Origin: Coffea arabica
Taxonomy: Eukaryota > Streptophyta > Magnoliopsida > Gentianales > Rubiaceae
Length of the DNA stretch: 64,000 nucleotides
Assembly: GCF_036785885.1 (NCBI RefSeq)
Contig: NC_092320.1
Span: forward strand, 18,849,557-18,913,556
Direction of reading: 5' to 3'
The notes beneath the pieces were generated by a model that was not told where the DNA came from, did no database searches, and saw nothing but the letters and a program-made list of their open reading frames with translations. The position numbers and the translations under genes were made by a program. This document shows positions 23,850 to 36,030 of the stretch, piece by piece. The first letter of the stretch is position 1, and the number at the start of each line of letters is the position of its first letter.

Positions 23850-24252
23850 GTCAGTGCCACATTGTTCCCTCTCCCTCTCTCTCGTTCTTCTCACAAGTTG
23901 TCTTGCGTGCTGCTTTGCTTCTCAGGACACGTTGAAGCTTTTGTTCTTTGCTAGCTAGGTAATTATTACATGCCTGGCTCTCAATTTCTCTGGTCCACTT
24001 CATTAATTGATTTTTTTTTTTTGTAAAAATTTTAGTGTATCAATTTCAGACGTTTGTTTTTCTTCGTTATTGGAAAATCCAGCAGCTGTTTGCATGCTAA
24101 TATATGGGATTTCTCTTTTGCTTAGATCTGGAACACTTGCCGTCTAGCAGGAAAAAATTAGCACCTGCATATTATGTGACCCTGAAAAAAAAAAAACATC
24201 TTTCTTTCTGTCCTCCATTAGTTTGGCACTAAAACTTGAGTAAGGTTAACAG
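23850..24252 (+). promoter_or_regulatory. Probable 5' UTR exon and leader intron of the methyltransferase-like gene
   Basis: A pyrimidine-rich patch (CCCTCTCCCTCTCTCTCG near 23867) precedes a possible leader exon ending CTAG|GTAATT. The intron would run 23959-24252 and end at TTAACAG, leaving 24 bases before ATG 24277. Both splice sites are canonical. This is inferred from sequence only, and no clear TATA box was identified. Confidence 0.4.
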
Positions 24253-24276
24253 GATTGTGCGGTACAACCAACAATA

Positions 24277-26273
24277 ATGGAGGGGGAGAAGACGGATACC
24301 GAGGGAAAGGTGGAGACAGAGAAGATGAACAAGGAATTTGCGATGACATATGATGTCCACTCTAAAATGTTAGAGGATCTAGTTGGGGATCACTTCCATT
24401 TGGGCTTCTATGACTCTAGCTCCGTTATCCCTGGTTCTGATGTCAATTCTGCTCAGACTCGCATGATCGAGGCGGCCCTCCGTTTTGCCTCTGTATCAGG
24501 TATAATAAGCGTCGCACCTCTCTCAAGATATGCATTCGCAGTTTGTGTGGAGTTTTCTTCTCTTTCTCCAAGTACAAATGCTGTAGTTATGGCACAAAAC
24601 TGTATTTTGCTGCAGAGCTAAGCTTTTTTTACTGGGGTGCAGATTAATTCCAATTAATTTCGATTGTGACTTCGTTGAGTCATCTACGACGGTCATCGTT
24701 TACCGTGAGATAAAGGCACTTATTTTAAAATATTTCTAATAGATTGATAAAATATTTCTAATAGTAAAGGCACTTATGTAACTTTGCACCCAAATGATAT
24801 AATTGAACACTAAATAAGTGCTCTTGTCCGAATCTCTACCACGTGAAATACTTCTCAATAAGTCGTCATAATCTTAAGGATTAATTTTATAAACACTGTC
24901 AATATATACATTATTATTATTAAATATATAACACATGTGTAAAATTTAAATTTAATAATATATACTTACAGTGTATATAAAATTTATTCTAATCTTAAAC
25001 AGGCACTTAATATTAAAGAATTATCTAAGATGGAATATCATTTCTCTGCCAATTGCGCTAGTCATGCATCTTGTTCTTAACCTTCGAAAAATCAACACAT
25101 AAGTTTATTGGTATCACTCAAGATTGGGTCAATTTCAATCATATTTCCTGAGATTTGACCTTTGACCTAATTAAAAAGTATGCCTTGTGATTTGGTCAGA
25201 TTACAGTCGAATACCCCAGTAGCAAAACATTTGTCAAATACCCAGCCTTCACTTTAAATACAATATTGGCAATTAAACGCAGCCGTCACTTTAAATCTAT
25301 TATTTCCTTTCAAGTTAAATACTTCTTCACATGTAGGAAAGAAAATAAAACTTTCAGTTAATGACCAAAAAACACCATTTCAAATTTTTTTTTTTTTTTT
25401 TTTATCAATCAGCAACTTCTATACTATCCTACCCTACAGGAGAGAAATTCAACTAGATTGTATAAGGGACTAGAGAACAAGCAAGTTCATCTAAACCAAA
25501 GAGGTGCTCTGCCATATTTTTTGAATTTTTTTAACTATAAGGTGTGGGTGTAGGGTTTAAAGTTCCGACGTACAATCTAAAGAGGAATTTTAAATCCCTT
25601 ACTTTGAATTGACCAAATTTTACACTCAATAGTACATGCATATGTAAACGGGGATAATCAATTCGGGAAGGATAAAAACAGAAGCAGCATTTTGTTTTTC
25701 TTTTTTCTTTTGGTCTTTACTTTTCTTTCTCATTTTAGTAGCTTTAGTTTTTCTTTCGCTACATTTGCAATGGATTTAGGGGTATTTGGCTATTCAAAAG
25801 GTTAGATTACAAATTGGTCAAATTACAGGATTAGTTCTATAATTTGGACAAGCCTTATGCAATGTGAATATACATTAAGCATAGAATTTGTTTTTTTCTG
25901 GGCAATCATATGCAATTTCTGTAATTGGTACTCTGGGTTTAGGTCATGCACACATTGAAAAAAGAAATGGTTTGATTTCCTTTCAATGTCTATTTACTTT
26001 CCTAGTGAAACATCCTCCTCATAATTTCTAGTTTTTTCTCCTCTCCAACTTTGTCATTTAATAGTCAACCAACCGGCATTATTTATCATGAAATAATATG
26101 CAGAGGATCCATCTAAGAAACCAAGAAACATACTTGATGTTGGATGCGGTATTGGTGGCAGCACCAGGTACCTAGCAAGCAAATATGGTTCTCAATGTAA
26201 AGGCATCACCCTTAGCCCTTTTGAGGCTGAAAGAGCTCGTGTTCTAACTGCTGCCCAAGGATTAGAAAGCCAG
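24277..26273 (+). pseudogene. Gamma-tocopherol-methyltransferase-like gene, first two coding exons only
   Basis: Exon 1 is 24277-24499 (ATG to TCA|G). The donor is GTATAA. A 1604-bp intron ends at ATATGCAG, and exon 2 is 26104-26273, ending CAG|GTCTGT. The join is in frame (phase 1). The protein reads an N-terminal helix with GDHFHLGFYD, then the SAM-binding motif I ILDVGCGIGGSTRYLA and GITLSPFEAERARVL. These are hallmarks of the tocopherol O-methyltransferase family, which also includes alkaloid N-methyltransferases. There is no plastid transit peptide before the domain, so a cytosolic paralogue is likelier than true VTE4. Exons for the remaining roughly 160 residues were not found in the following 10 kb, which is full of transposons. 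Either intron 2 is very long or the gene is truncated. Substrate unknown. Confidence 0.72.
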
Positions 26274-26523
26274 GTCTGTATTGAAAGATTTGCAAGAAGT
26301 TATCAATTGTTAAATCACCCTTTATGCAAGTGCACAATGAGTAAAAATTTTCATTCTTCCATTTCTTAAGGAATGATGACTGAGTGCATACTACTACTAC
26401 TATGGTTTTGAAAAAATATTGTGAAACTGATGGTAGATGATTATTTCATGTAAAGAACACACGTCTTAGATTTTCCCCAATCTTTTAAACCATATAAAGC
26501 AAGAGATGCATTTTCATAGAATA

Positions 26524-26560
26524 CTAGATGCTAACCCATGCACATGCACATATTTATATT
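26524..26560 (-). mobile_element. Helitron-like 3' terminus on the minus strand
   Basis: Read on the minus strand the sequence is GTGCATGTGCATGGGTTAGC, then ATCTAG followed by T. This resembles a Helitron end (GC-rich short palindrome about ten bases before CTAG, insertion before T). Its plus-strand form resembles the end of the large Helitron at 53805. A matching 5' end was not located. Confidence 0.35.
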
Positions 26561-26987
26561 ACCTGTTTATTTCTATGAGAAAGATAATAGACAATGAATG
26601 AAGTTACATATGAACTAAACAAATTGTTCTGAGGAAAGTTAAAGGAAAAATATGTCAACAACAACAACAAACAATTTCAAAGCGTGGAAGAAAAAAAGAA
26701 AAGTTTCAGCATTCCTGAGGCTAGCTCGTGAATGCTGCCAAAGCGTCCCCACTTTTGGTTCAAGAAAGCGAAACTGATACTCCAAAGTTTCAAGAATCCT
26801 AATTTGTGATAGTTTTGTTTTGATTACCCATCCTCACCTTTACTTTTTATACACTAAAAATGCAAAATTTTTAAATCCTAAATTTTAGCGGCTAAAATTA
26901 TCTCATGATAGAATTGAATTCAAATATGTATTATCAGTAATCTTAGGTAATGATGATAACTCTTGGATTTGGATACACACGTATGTG

Positions 26988-27066
26988 CATACATATATAT
27001 ATACATACATACATATACATATATATATATATATATGTGTGTGTGTGTACACATATGCACATATAC
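26988..27066. repeat. Compound microsatellite (TA/CATA/TG)
   Basis: Runs of ATATAT, ACATACAT and GTGTGTGT follow one another in intron-like sequence. It lies directly before a Helitron-like 5' end at 27074. Confidence 0.85.
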
Positions 27067-27073
27067 ACATACA

Positions 27074-29730
27074 TCTAACTGTATAAAAGCGGGAGTTGGG
27101 TTATGAGTAGTAATTCTTTGTCAAGTGGTTATCAAGTAATTTTCGGCAACTTTGATGGCTTTTGTATTTGTTGGTTTTGTTGACTTTTCGGGAACTCCAT
27201 TTGCATCAGTCATTGGCAGTTCCTCATGTCATTAGGATTAGTCTTAGTAGTCCTTCATTTTTTGCTAATGCCATTTCCTGTTTCAGCCTTACTCGGAGGC
27301 CAGAAGATGCATGTTATAGTTGTATGGTTTATTTGTAATTTATTTGTTCTTTATTCCTCTTTTTTGCATCATTTTCGCCTATTGTGATCCGCAGAGATAG
27401 GCCATCTTAGCTATTCTTGAGTATTAGTTTAGCCTTAGGTTTGTCTTATTTTTCAGTTATGCCAGTCCTTTTTTTCTTCGTTCAAGCTGCATGCTATAGT
27501 TGCTTGATTGTTTGGTAATTTTGTTGTCTTCTGACCCGATTTTTTGTTGACTCATTGTTCACTTTTGTGGATGCCTCACTTTTTGTTTCTACATGTTTCT
27601 TTAATTTAGCGGATAGTGAAATAAATTTGTTTGGAAAAGAATGCACGCCTAAGTGGATGCAGTGTTAAATTTTCATGTGATAACTATTGCTGTGACTATG
27701 CATGTAACCATGCTGCGGACTGTCTTCCATGGAATTTCCAAAAATTGAGCTGGACGGAAAAAAAAGGGCCGGCATTTTCATCAAAAGTTAATGAAATAGT
27801 TTAAAGTGCCAAAAGGTTTTAACCAAAAATAGTTTCTAATTTTGCTGATTTTTTAAAATGTACAATTATAAAGATATATTAGTCTATATATTTATATTTA
27901 GTGTGCATAATTATTAGAAAATTTTTAGTACCCTTATTTTTATTTTTATAGTTTTCATTCTATTTATATGTGTGTGCTAATTTATGAGCTTAATTTTTTT
28001 TTTTTATAAAAGATAATATCTAAGGATATAAAAGGGGAGAGTTGGGTTATGAATAGTGCTTTTTGGTCAAGCGGTTATGCTGCAATTATTGTTGGATGTG
28101 GAGGCTATTTTCGTCAATTGGCTGTTTTGGTTATTTCACGTTGGTGGTTTACTTTGTGAGGCGATAAATAAAAGTTCTGTGTGTGCTTGTTTTTCTATGC
28201 AATTTAATACTCATTGCATTGGGTGAAGTGGTTGTCTACCATGTTGACAAGAAACTTCTAATTGCATGATTTCCAAAAATTGAACCGAAAAAAAAGTAGA
28301 AGTCCAACATTGTCATCACAAGTAACGAAAATTGGCTGTCAAGATTTGGGACTAAAAATGGTTTATAATCCTTCTACTATTTAAGATGCACAATTATTAA
28401 AAAAAATATTAGTCTATATATACATATTAAATGTATATAATTATTACAAATTTTTTGATGCCCCTTATTTTTATTGTTAGTTTTCCATTCTATAAGCATA
28501 AAGTTATTTCCGTCTTGTATGTGAGCTAGATGGTTAACTTATTTCCTTTTTAAAAAAATTAATTTGTTATTTTTCTAACATATTCGTATTTAATATATAT
28601 AATTAATATAATTTTTTTGACACATTCATTTTTTCTAATGACTCTAAATTGAAAAGCAATATGGTGTGCTATTTTTTTTTTTTTTTAGTCAAACATGTAA
28701 CATTAATTAGATTATTTCTTACATTAAAAAGCTAAAGTACTCTAAATTTCAAACAATATATAATATAATTATATATATAATACAAAAGGGAGAGTTACCC
28801 TATGAATGGTATTTTTGGTCAAGTGGTTATCCTGCAATTATCTAATAATATAAATGAAGAGTTGTCCTATGAGCAGTGTTTTCTTGTCAAGTGGTTATCC
28901 TACAATTGTTATTGGATGTCGGGGCTATTTTCATCAAATTGCCTGTTTTGTTTGTTTAAAGCAGGTATAGTTTTGGTGCATTTACGAGACATGTTGATCA
29001 AATTAGTAATTGGTGGTGTAAAAAGTGAAGCTTTTGAAAGTTGATTTTTTTGTGGTTAATTATTTGCTTTTAAAGTGTCCTTTTTTTTTACCTATGAAAG
29101 AATTGATAAATTATTGCTAGCTTTAGTGACTTTAAAAATGGCCTTTATTACTGTGACATGAAATAAAATTGTTAAATGTTCTGTAAATGCACAATTAACG
29201 AGGAAACAATGAATAAATTATTGTTGGTTTGACATCATATAATATTGTTAAGTGTTCTGTAAATGCACAATTATTGAGGAAACAATTAATAAACCATTGT
29301 TGGCTTTAGTAACTTTAAAAAATGGATTTTATTACTGTGATATGTGGTGATTAATTTAACAATGCCAAGTTCTATGGTTTAAGTGCTTAATTGACTTGCC
29401 AAGTCTCCCTTTTTTGTGTCAACAATGATTAATACTTTTTTGGGAATGATTCACTTCATAATTTTCTAATTATGCTAAATCAAATGCAAAATAACCTTAT
29501 ACAATTTTCTAATTTACGCTTATGCATTCTATATAAGCGCCCTCATGCATTCTATATATTATTGTTCTCATGTATTCTATATATTTCATAATTGTCAACC
29601 TTTAATAAAAACAATAATTCTCTAATGATCTGCATGAATTAGATAATAACATAGATGTATACTAATAAACCACACAATAAAAAACAGTTAGCACGGGAAA
29701 TATTAGCCCATGCGCAGGCCGTCTCACTAG
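27074..29730 (+). mobile_element. Non-autonomous Helitron cluster: repeated 5' ends, one 3' end
   Basis: Helitron-type 5' starts, an A followed by TCTA...TATAAAAG(G)GGAGAGTTGGGTTATGA, occur at 27074 and 28019. A diverged start lies at 28841 (TCTAATAATATAAATGAAGAG) and a further relative near 28780. Each is followed by similar sequence (TTTTGGTCAAGTGGTTAT and GTTGGATGT(G/C)GGGGC-like phrases). A candidate 3' end lies at 29730: GCACGGGAAATATTAGCCCA, then TGCGCAGGCCGTCTCACTAG followed by T. It holds no Rep or helicase coding, so it would be mobilised in trans. Repeated starts suggest nested or tandem insertions. The exact pairing of ends is uncertain. Confidence 0.55.
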
Positions 29731-29810
29731 TATATATATGTGCATATGTGTATATATATGTATGTATGTAGAATTAATCTTCTATGCACTAACTAATAAT
29801 TTATACACTA

Positions 29811-31080
29811 CACTACAACAAAAATGGCTTTTCCTGACATGTCTATAAGAACACTTGTTGGTTTGTGTCATTATAGCACTTTTATTATGACATTTGTTAT
29901 CAACTCAATAATATACACTCTATTTTTTTTTATTTTATCTGATATAAGAATAATAATGTGCCTTTAGACTACCTATCATGACACTTGAGAAAATGTGAGA
30001 TATAAAAAAAAAAAAAAGAAAAGGCACAAAACAACATCATATATAGTGAATTGGCGGAAGATTCATTTGCTGTGAAATATTCAAACTTTCAATTTGCCGG
30101 CCAAAACACTTAGTCAAATTTTGCTTCTTTTCATTTCTCTCACAAAAAACACTCTCCACAAACTAACTCTCTGCAAATTATCTCTCAGCCAAGTAGGGAC
30201 GTTAAGACGGAGCTTTTTGTAGATGGCGCAAGACGATTGCAGATGGGTAAAGGAAACCTGGAAAATAATAGACCATCGAGGTACTAAATGAGACTTTCTT
30301 CCACTTTCTTTCCTTTCACTCTTTCTGGCTCCCGTGACCAGTTAAAGTAAGGAAGAATTAGCCACGGGAACTATGAAAAGGGTTCCAGACTCTCCTTTCT
30401 AAGAGTATCTCGCCTTTCCTAGCATGGGGAGCGATTACAACCAGGATGTTAGATGCCAAGATCTTTTTTTTGCTAAAAATACAAACAATTTCTTCTTCTT
30501 TTTTGTGTTGCATTTTCTCCTTCTATTTTATGATCTTTAAGTTTTATTAAATTTTATTGCCCAGAGTTTGACACTCAAAGGTTTTCACCATAATTAATTA
30601 TTTTTGAGCTATGGATAATTTCAACCGCAATAAATGCTCTCATAATTTTCTTCTGAATTTGATTACAATCTTAATTTTTTATATTTTTTCTCAAATCAGA
30701 CTTATGGATTCAGTTATAAAGCCATCATTTTTTCTTTGAAATTTTAAATGTTATTATGCTATTTTGTGTGAGACAACTAAGCCCGACGTAGTTATTAAGA
30801 CGCTTCACTTGTAGTCGAAAGGTCAAGGGTTTGATTTATCAAAGAGGTAAGTAGAGAATTATTATTGATCCTCTTTTAAGAACAAGAAAAAAATGCTACT
30901 TTATGTGAGATATGATTGATATATATATTTATGACATCATGATGACCTTATGATAGTTTTGATTTTTCATAATAATGAACCCTATGAGTGCCATTCAAGT
31001 GGGATAGAAGCTCAAATTGATGGCATTTACAAGTGCCATTAAAAAAGTGATATTTTATAATAACTTTTCTTAGATTCAAC
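29811..31080 (+). mobile_element. CACTA-type (En/Spm-like) element, left end
   Basis: CACTACAACAAAAATGGC is a typical plant CACTA terminal repeat. It is followed by diffuse GACA(T/C)TTG and AGTGCCATT-type subterminal phrases up to about 31050. The matching right terminus (ending TTGTTGTAGTG) was not found, so the right border is approximate. The interior has no transposase. A short frame at about 30221 (ATGGCGCAAGACGATTGC, then a possible donor GTACTA) might be a captured fragment but was not recognised. Confidence 0.45.
30756..30910 (+). mobile_element. Short SINE with 18-bp target-site duplication
   Basis: The body (30774-30892, 119 bp) has a tRNA-like 5' part (TAGTTATTAAGACGCTTCAC), a B-box-like GGTTTGATTTATC near 30829 and a final A-rich tail. 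It is flanked by ATGCTATTTTGTGTGAGA (30756-30773) and ATGCTACTTTATGTGAGA (30893-30910), which differ at two positions. It lies inside the CACTA-like element, so it inserted later. Confidence 0.75.
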
Positions 31081-31302
31081 TTAATCGCATTAGAGAACTT
31101 CGTTCTCATGCAACAATTATCTATGCTAATTACTACAATTCTGCAATTTGATTCTATTGCTCACCAAAAGAATTCGGTATTGCACTATCTTTTAACTTGC
31201 TAATTTTCTCACAACTCAAAATAGTACTCAAAAGTTTTATTTTAGATACTTTGTCCTCTAGACTTTACTAATTTATGTCATATCATCGCCTAATCCGCAC
31301 GA

Positions 31303-31900
31303 CCTTCATGCACCTTTTTTTTTTTTTTTTTTTTTATAGAAAGATCATTTCATTCAATAAATCCGCACTAATAGTAGAAAATACATCAAACATGACACAA
31401 ATACATATGGATTTAAAATCAATAGATACAACAGATCTAAAAAATCAATACAAATAAAGATAACATTGATGCTCTTATACATCTTCTATCCAGATGAATT
31501 ACCATAGTACAATACATCTATACATGTCTTTTGATAGTCAAATCCGATTAACACTGGTTCAAGTTCAAAGAGAAATTTAAATCTTATAATAATGGAGAAA
31601 TTGCAGATATGAGAAACTAAATTCTAAATCTATAAAATCTAGATAAAGTTGAATTAACATATGTGCACCTTAAAGTGCAAAGTACATCTAACGTAAAGTT
31701 GATTCTTGCAACCTCTTGTGGAGCTGGTGGTCCATATTATTGCTAATCATCTATGGGTTGTGGCGACCCACAAACAACTGGTTGTGCTGATATCCTTTGG
31801 CACATATTTGCTGGGACGGTATGCATGAGACAGAAGCAGCCAACAGATTAATAGTTAAGGCTCTATTTGAAGGACCATATTCAACTCCTCTCATTGATTT
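31303..31900 (-). other. Possible 3' end of a retrocopied element (poly-T on the plus strand)
   Basis: A run of about 25 T at 31312-31336 is followed by ATAGAAAGATCATTTCATTC. On the minus strand that reads as a 3' end with a poly-A tail, GAATGAAATGATCTTTCTAT followed by A. No coding sequence and no clear target-site duplication were found. It may be a 5'-truncated LINE or a retrocopied mRNA tail. Confidence 0.35.
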
Positions 31901-31901
31901 A

Positions 31902-33790
31902 CACTACAACAAAATAGGCTATTAGTGTTAAAAAGAGTTTGTCACTATCAATTTAAATATCGTCATTGAAACAAATCAGCGACAACAATTCAGTCGTTAT
32001 GCTGCCAACACTGAACCATTGTCATACATGGCACCTATTGATATGTTACAAAAAGTTGTCACTAATTGGTTTTATATAATTACGACCTTTATTGCAAAAG
32101 TCTGTAGTGACTATTGTTTTTGCCATTAAATCATTGGCTAGGTTGTGACTGTTGTTGACCAATTGATCATCACTACTAGAAAGAGACACTGACAGGAAGT
32201 CATCACTGTGTTTGAAACAGCATTAATGATGACTTGGTCTTGTCCCATTTGTCCTTAACAATAATAGCAAGTGAAAGGTGCTCTGTTGTCACTCCATGAT
32301 AGGGTTCATTTAGATGGTATATTTTTCTATATTTTCTCTTTTTACTTATATCAAATATTGCTTTACTTGATCGATTCTACTCAAAATTGGTATTTGGTGT
32401 TAATTTCAGGAATTGGAACGGAAAGTGCTTAAAATCAAGAATTCCTAGTGATTTGCACGTGGGCCGGAAGATCGGGAAGAGTTTAGGCAGTTTCCTAGTC
32501 CAAATCAAATTCCAAACAATTGACTGCTGATGAAGATTTCCTACCTTTTGGGCAGTCCACGTCATCCTCAAGAAAAAGGAAAGCTTGAAGAACTTAACCT
32601 GTAATAGGAAACCATCCCTTCAAATTAGTTAATTTATTCCTAGAAAATAGGGATGGAGGTAGACATCAATTCATCATCTTTTCGTGGCTAGAAAGGAAAC
32701 AACAAAATTGCTTTTGTTTCTATTTTCTTCTTGGCCGATTTTGAGAGGAACAATTTTTTTAACTTTCGACTAGCTTTTTTCGCATGGCTTGTTCTTCATC
32801 AATGGGGAACTAATTTCATACTTCTAGTCAAGGGGACAACTAAAGATTTAGTTCAATAATAACGGTGAGATCTAAATTATTTTAATTGCTTCCTTCATTC
32901 ATTGGTGTTTGTATGTTTTCTGCTTTCAGTGGTTATGACTATTGTGTATGATTGAATAGTTGCGCAATATTTAATTATTCACGTAATCTATTTGCTAATT
33001 GTAGATAGTTGAATCCGTAATTATTTGATTACTCTCATCTCGATAGCAACTGGCATAATTGGGTTTGTGTCAGAAAAACGTACAATCTAATTTAAATAAA
33101 CCCCCGTAGCGTGTTTATTGATTAGAGTAGGGGTTCTCTAGTTTCTAATGCAATTGGGGAATTAAATTCTATGGTCGTACTTAGAGTTATTCCTAAATTA
33201 GGGAAATAGTCAATGGTTGTACCTTAAGTATCGAAACTGTAAGAAGAGACTGACTGTCAGATCGTATTGACAGTTAAAAACTTACTTATTAATGAATGTT
33301 GGATTTATTTGTGAATCGATGATCAGTTGCATGAACCATCTCTGAAGTGTATCCTTGGCTAGAGTCTTCCCAATTATTTCTCTCTATTACTTATTTTTCG
33401 CAGTTGATTAATTTAGTTAACAATTCATTAGCGTTAAATTCTCAAACCCCCCATTTGCCTTGACTTGAAAAGGAACAAATTTCTCCCAATCCTTGAGGAT
33501 ACAACCCTACTTGCCCTATATACAAATAAAAGATTTTTTGTGAATAAATTCAGGTATATCGGATTAAGCAAATTCTTCAGAACTAGGATGAATCAAGTAA
33601 TCCATTGCACATCTAGAATCCCTGCTCCAATACTAGAATTGACACGAAGCTGCTTTGTTGGCACTTAGGATTATTACTATTATTGCATAGGCTCAACACC
33701 TGTCACTCCATTTATGGCTGACAACCTCAAAGTTGTCATGCAATCCCGGTTTTGCAGTGACAACTCGGTTTTTGTCGATTATGCAGTTGT
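31902..33790 (+). mobile_element. Second CACTA-type element, split by a solo LTR
   Basis: CACTACAACAAAATAGGCTA at 31902 matches the left terminus at 29811. TTGTCACTA-, GTGACAAC- and GTTGTCAC-type subterminal phrases follow, and more appear after the solo LTR (33711-33790). Another CACTA-like start, CACTACTAGAAAGAGAC, lies at 32171. No transposase and no clear right terminus were seen, so the right border is approximate. Confidence 0.45.
32297..33705 (+). repeat. Solo LTR (Athila-like), 1409 bp, duplication CTCCA
   Basis: It starts TGATAGGGTTCATT and ends CAACACCTGTCA. It is flanked by perfect 5-bp copies CTCCA (32292-32296 and 33706-33710). Its interior shares phrases and layout with the Athila LTRs at 37720 and 44873 read on the minus strand (GTTTATTGATTAG, GGGTTCTCTAGTTTCTAATGCAAT, GGTCGTACTTAG, CTTGAGGATACAACCCTAC). 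A single LTR with an intact duplication is the product of recombination between the two LTRs of a full element. The small open frame at 33465-33668 lies in the LTR and is not a gene. Confidence 0.9.
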
Positions 33791-34594
33791 GTTTCAGCTA
33801 TATTTGCATTTTACTAGAAAAACCAATAAACCAAGTCCAAATTTATAGGGACTAACATGAAACCATAAATGTGTACTAAGAAAACTAGCAATTTATTAGT
33901 GAATTAACACGAATCCATGAACCAAATTCATAAAAAAATCTATTTCATCAAAGCATCCAAATCGATTTACAACATTGAGTTATTGATATTCTAGTTTAGA
34001 TAGTTTTTGAATAGTTGAAAAAATATTTTTTTATGTTTAAAAGATAAGGTTCAATTTCACAAACGTTTCTCTTATTTACAAATTGTATCAAACTTTTATT
34101 TCCTGTAAAATCTATAAACAGTAAAAGATAAACACAAAGCATAAATGTTACCAATGACCCCTAAAATTGGCTATCATATCTGGATAGAAATTAACCTTCA
34201 ACCAAGGTTGAAATCAGACTGTTCATTGGCCCAAAAAAATAATTGGGTCAAGAATCATTGGTTCAACTATTAGGCTGAACATACTTGACCCGTGATGACA
34301 TGAATATGTCATAAATATTTTTCTTATATATATTGATTATTACAAATATGCAAGTATTTGTAGATAGTTCACTCTGATGTAAAAAATGTTCACTTCAATC
34401 CTTTTTACATCTTTTAACCATTGAAACTCAAAAATAACTTTTTTTTAAAAACTTTTTTAAGCAAAAATTAAAGGAGTTATATAAAGCATTTTGTCTAAAT
34501 TTTGACTAATTAAATACATAACAGTATATAAGAAAGGTATTAAAGAAATTAAAGCCAATAAAAAAACATAAAATACATTAAAGAGTTGCATAAG
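33791..34594. other. AT-rich intergenic stretch, nothing recognised
   Basis: No open frame of note, no repeat structure and no terminal signatures were seen. Confidence 0.5.
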
Positions 34595-34705
34595 TTATTG
34601 TATTAACTTGAGGGAGGGTTAGGTTGGGTGGTAAGGTGGGAGGGGTTGTAAGTAAGAGATTTTGGATTCAAGTCTTCTGGCTTACCAAAAAAAATTATTG
34701 TATTA
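34595..34705 (+). mobile_element. Very short SINE with 11-bp target-site duplication
   Basis: The body of 89 bp (34606-34694) contains GGTTGGGTGGTAAGGTGGGA (A-box-like region) and GGATTCAAGTC (B-box-like), and ends in eight A. TTATTGTATTA flanks it perfectly at 34595-34605 and 34695-34705. The order of boxes, tail and duplication supports a SINE despite the small size. Confidence 0.72.
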
Positions 34706-36030
34706 GATGCATACATATGTTGAGCAATAATTAAGACGTAATAATATTCTTTTCATTTCTCACTTTTAAAACGAAACAATTCGTCCCTGACATTTAAAAT
34801 TGAAGCTATTACATTTCTGAATCCAACTTTCAATTTGAATCGAACCATCCAGTGACTCAGTAACAAATTTTGGGGATAGAATTGATACATAACTTGGTCA
34901 ACTCCATCACATTCACATGACATTTATTGAACCAAAAAAGGGAAAAAAATTAAAAATTATAATATAAAAGCCGTTGTTTGTTTTGGTATAGTAGAGTTTC
35001 TTTTTGGATAAATGTTTTCATATGTATACCACACGTACAAAATTTGGTGTTTAAATTTAAATTGAAATGATGTGACTGGTATCTAGACCCGTCAGTGTAT
35101 ATAATGACAATTATGTACAAGTATGTATCTAGACCCATTAGTGTATATAATAACAATTATGTACAAAAAATTAGTAAGATTTAAATGCGGAACATAACAT
35201 TAATTAACAAAATTTGAAAGTTTTTTTTGTCTCAATTTAAATTGTATAGTGAACTGGCTGGGTCATGAAAAACTACTCTAGTTCAACTATTAATTGGCTA
35301 AACTCGATAATTTTTCTGAATTAGCCTAAATTGACAATTTTTGTAATGCTACTGGGTTTTAGGGGTTGTTCGGTCCGACATGAAGACTGATCGACAATTA
35401 AACCGGTCCAATTGGGTGGTCCGGGTTGAGTTTTAAAACAATGCCTTAAACATGCCTGCTAGCTGGTCTTGAACTTTCCCACATCTGAGAGTGCTGGGAG
35501 CTAATAGAACCGCAGGATGACGTAAGAGACTTATTTCAACTTAAAAGAGAGGAAATCAGAAGAAAATTTGCATTAAGGCTTAACTAAAAGATGCACCTTA
35601 ACCCTTAAAAAGTACGTGACTCTTTGACTTAGCAGGCACATCCAATGGGATGTGATGTGAGGAAGGTAAAGAGTCATACACGTTAGATCTAAATTTCTAT
35701 ACGTAAAATTCAAGTTAGATGACTATATAAACATCTATATGACATTCAAACATCGTATCTTAAATTACCCATCTGCATATAAAAGAATGTAAACTAAAAA
35801 ATGATCTTTTTTTCCTAAAACTCTATCTGTTGGTAAATCAATTTTAATTATTATAATACTGAAACCATACACTTTGAGATACCATGCATGTATTGAGTAC
35901 CCAAACCAATTTGGGTTTAGGTCTAGGTTGGGTATATATTCATTTTTTTCAAACCACTAGGGTGTGGATTTAGATTGGGGCCAAAAAAATTTAGGAGATA
36001 GGAGATTTGGCTTTGGATTTACTAGATCTA
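34706..36030. other. AT-rich intergenic stretch, no gene
   Basis: No protein domain was recognised. A phrase, GTATCTAGACCCRT(C/T)AGTG, followed by TATATAATRACAATTATG, is duplicated near 35080 and 35127. Short frames at 34950-35156 and 35957-36181 are unsupported. Confidence 0.5.

Noticed and set aside
25110-25860. Possible foldback MITE in intron 1 of the methyltransferase-like gene
   Set aside because: Phrases such as TTGTGATTTGGTCAGATTACAG and GGTCAAATTACAGGATTAG suggest inverted similarity, but no clear ends or duplication were found.
28802-29044. 80-codon plus-strand frame
   Set aside because: It crosses the repeated 5'-end sequences of the Helitron cluster and matches no protein family.
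33763-33790. Right terminus of the CACTA-like element at 31902
   Set aside because: TTTTTGTCGATTATGCAGTTGTG only vaguely resembles the inverted terminal repeat, and no 3-bp duplication could be matched.
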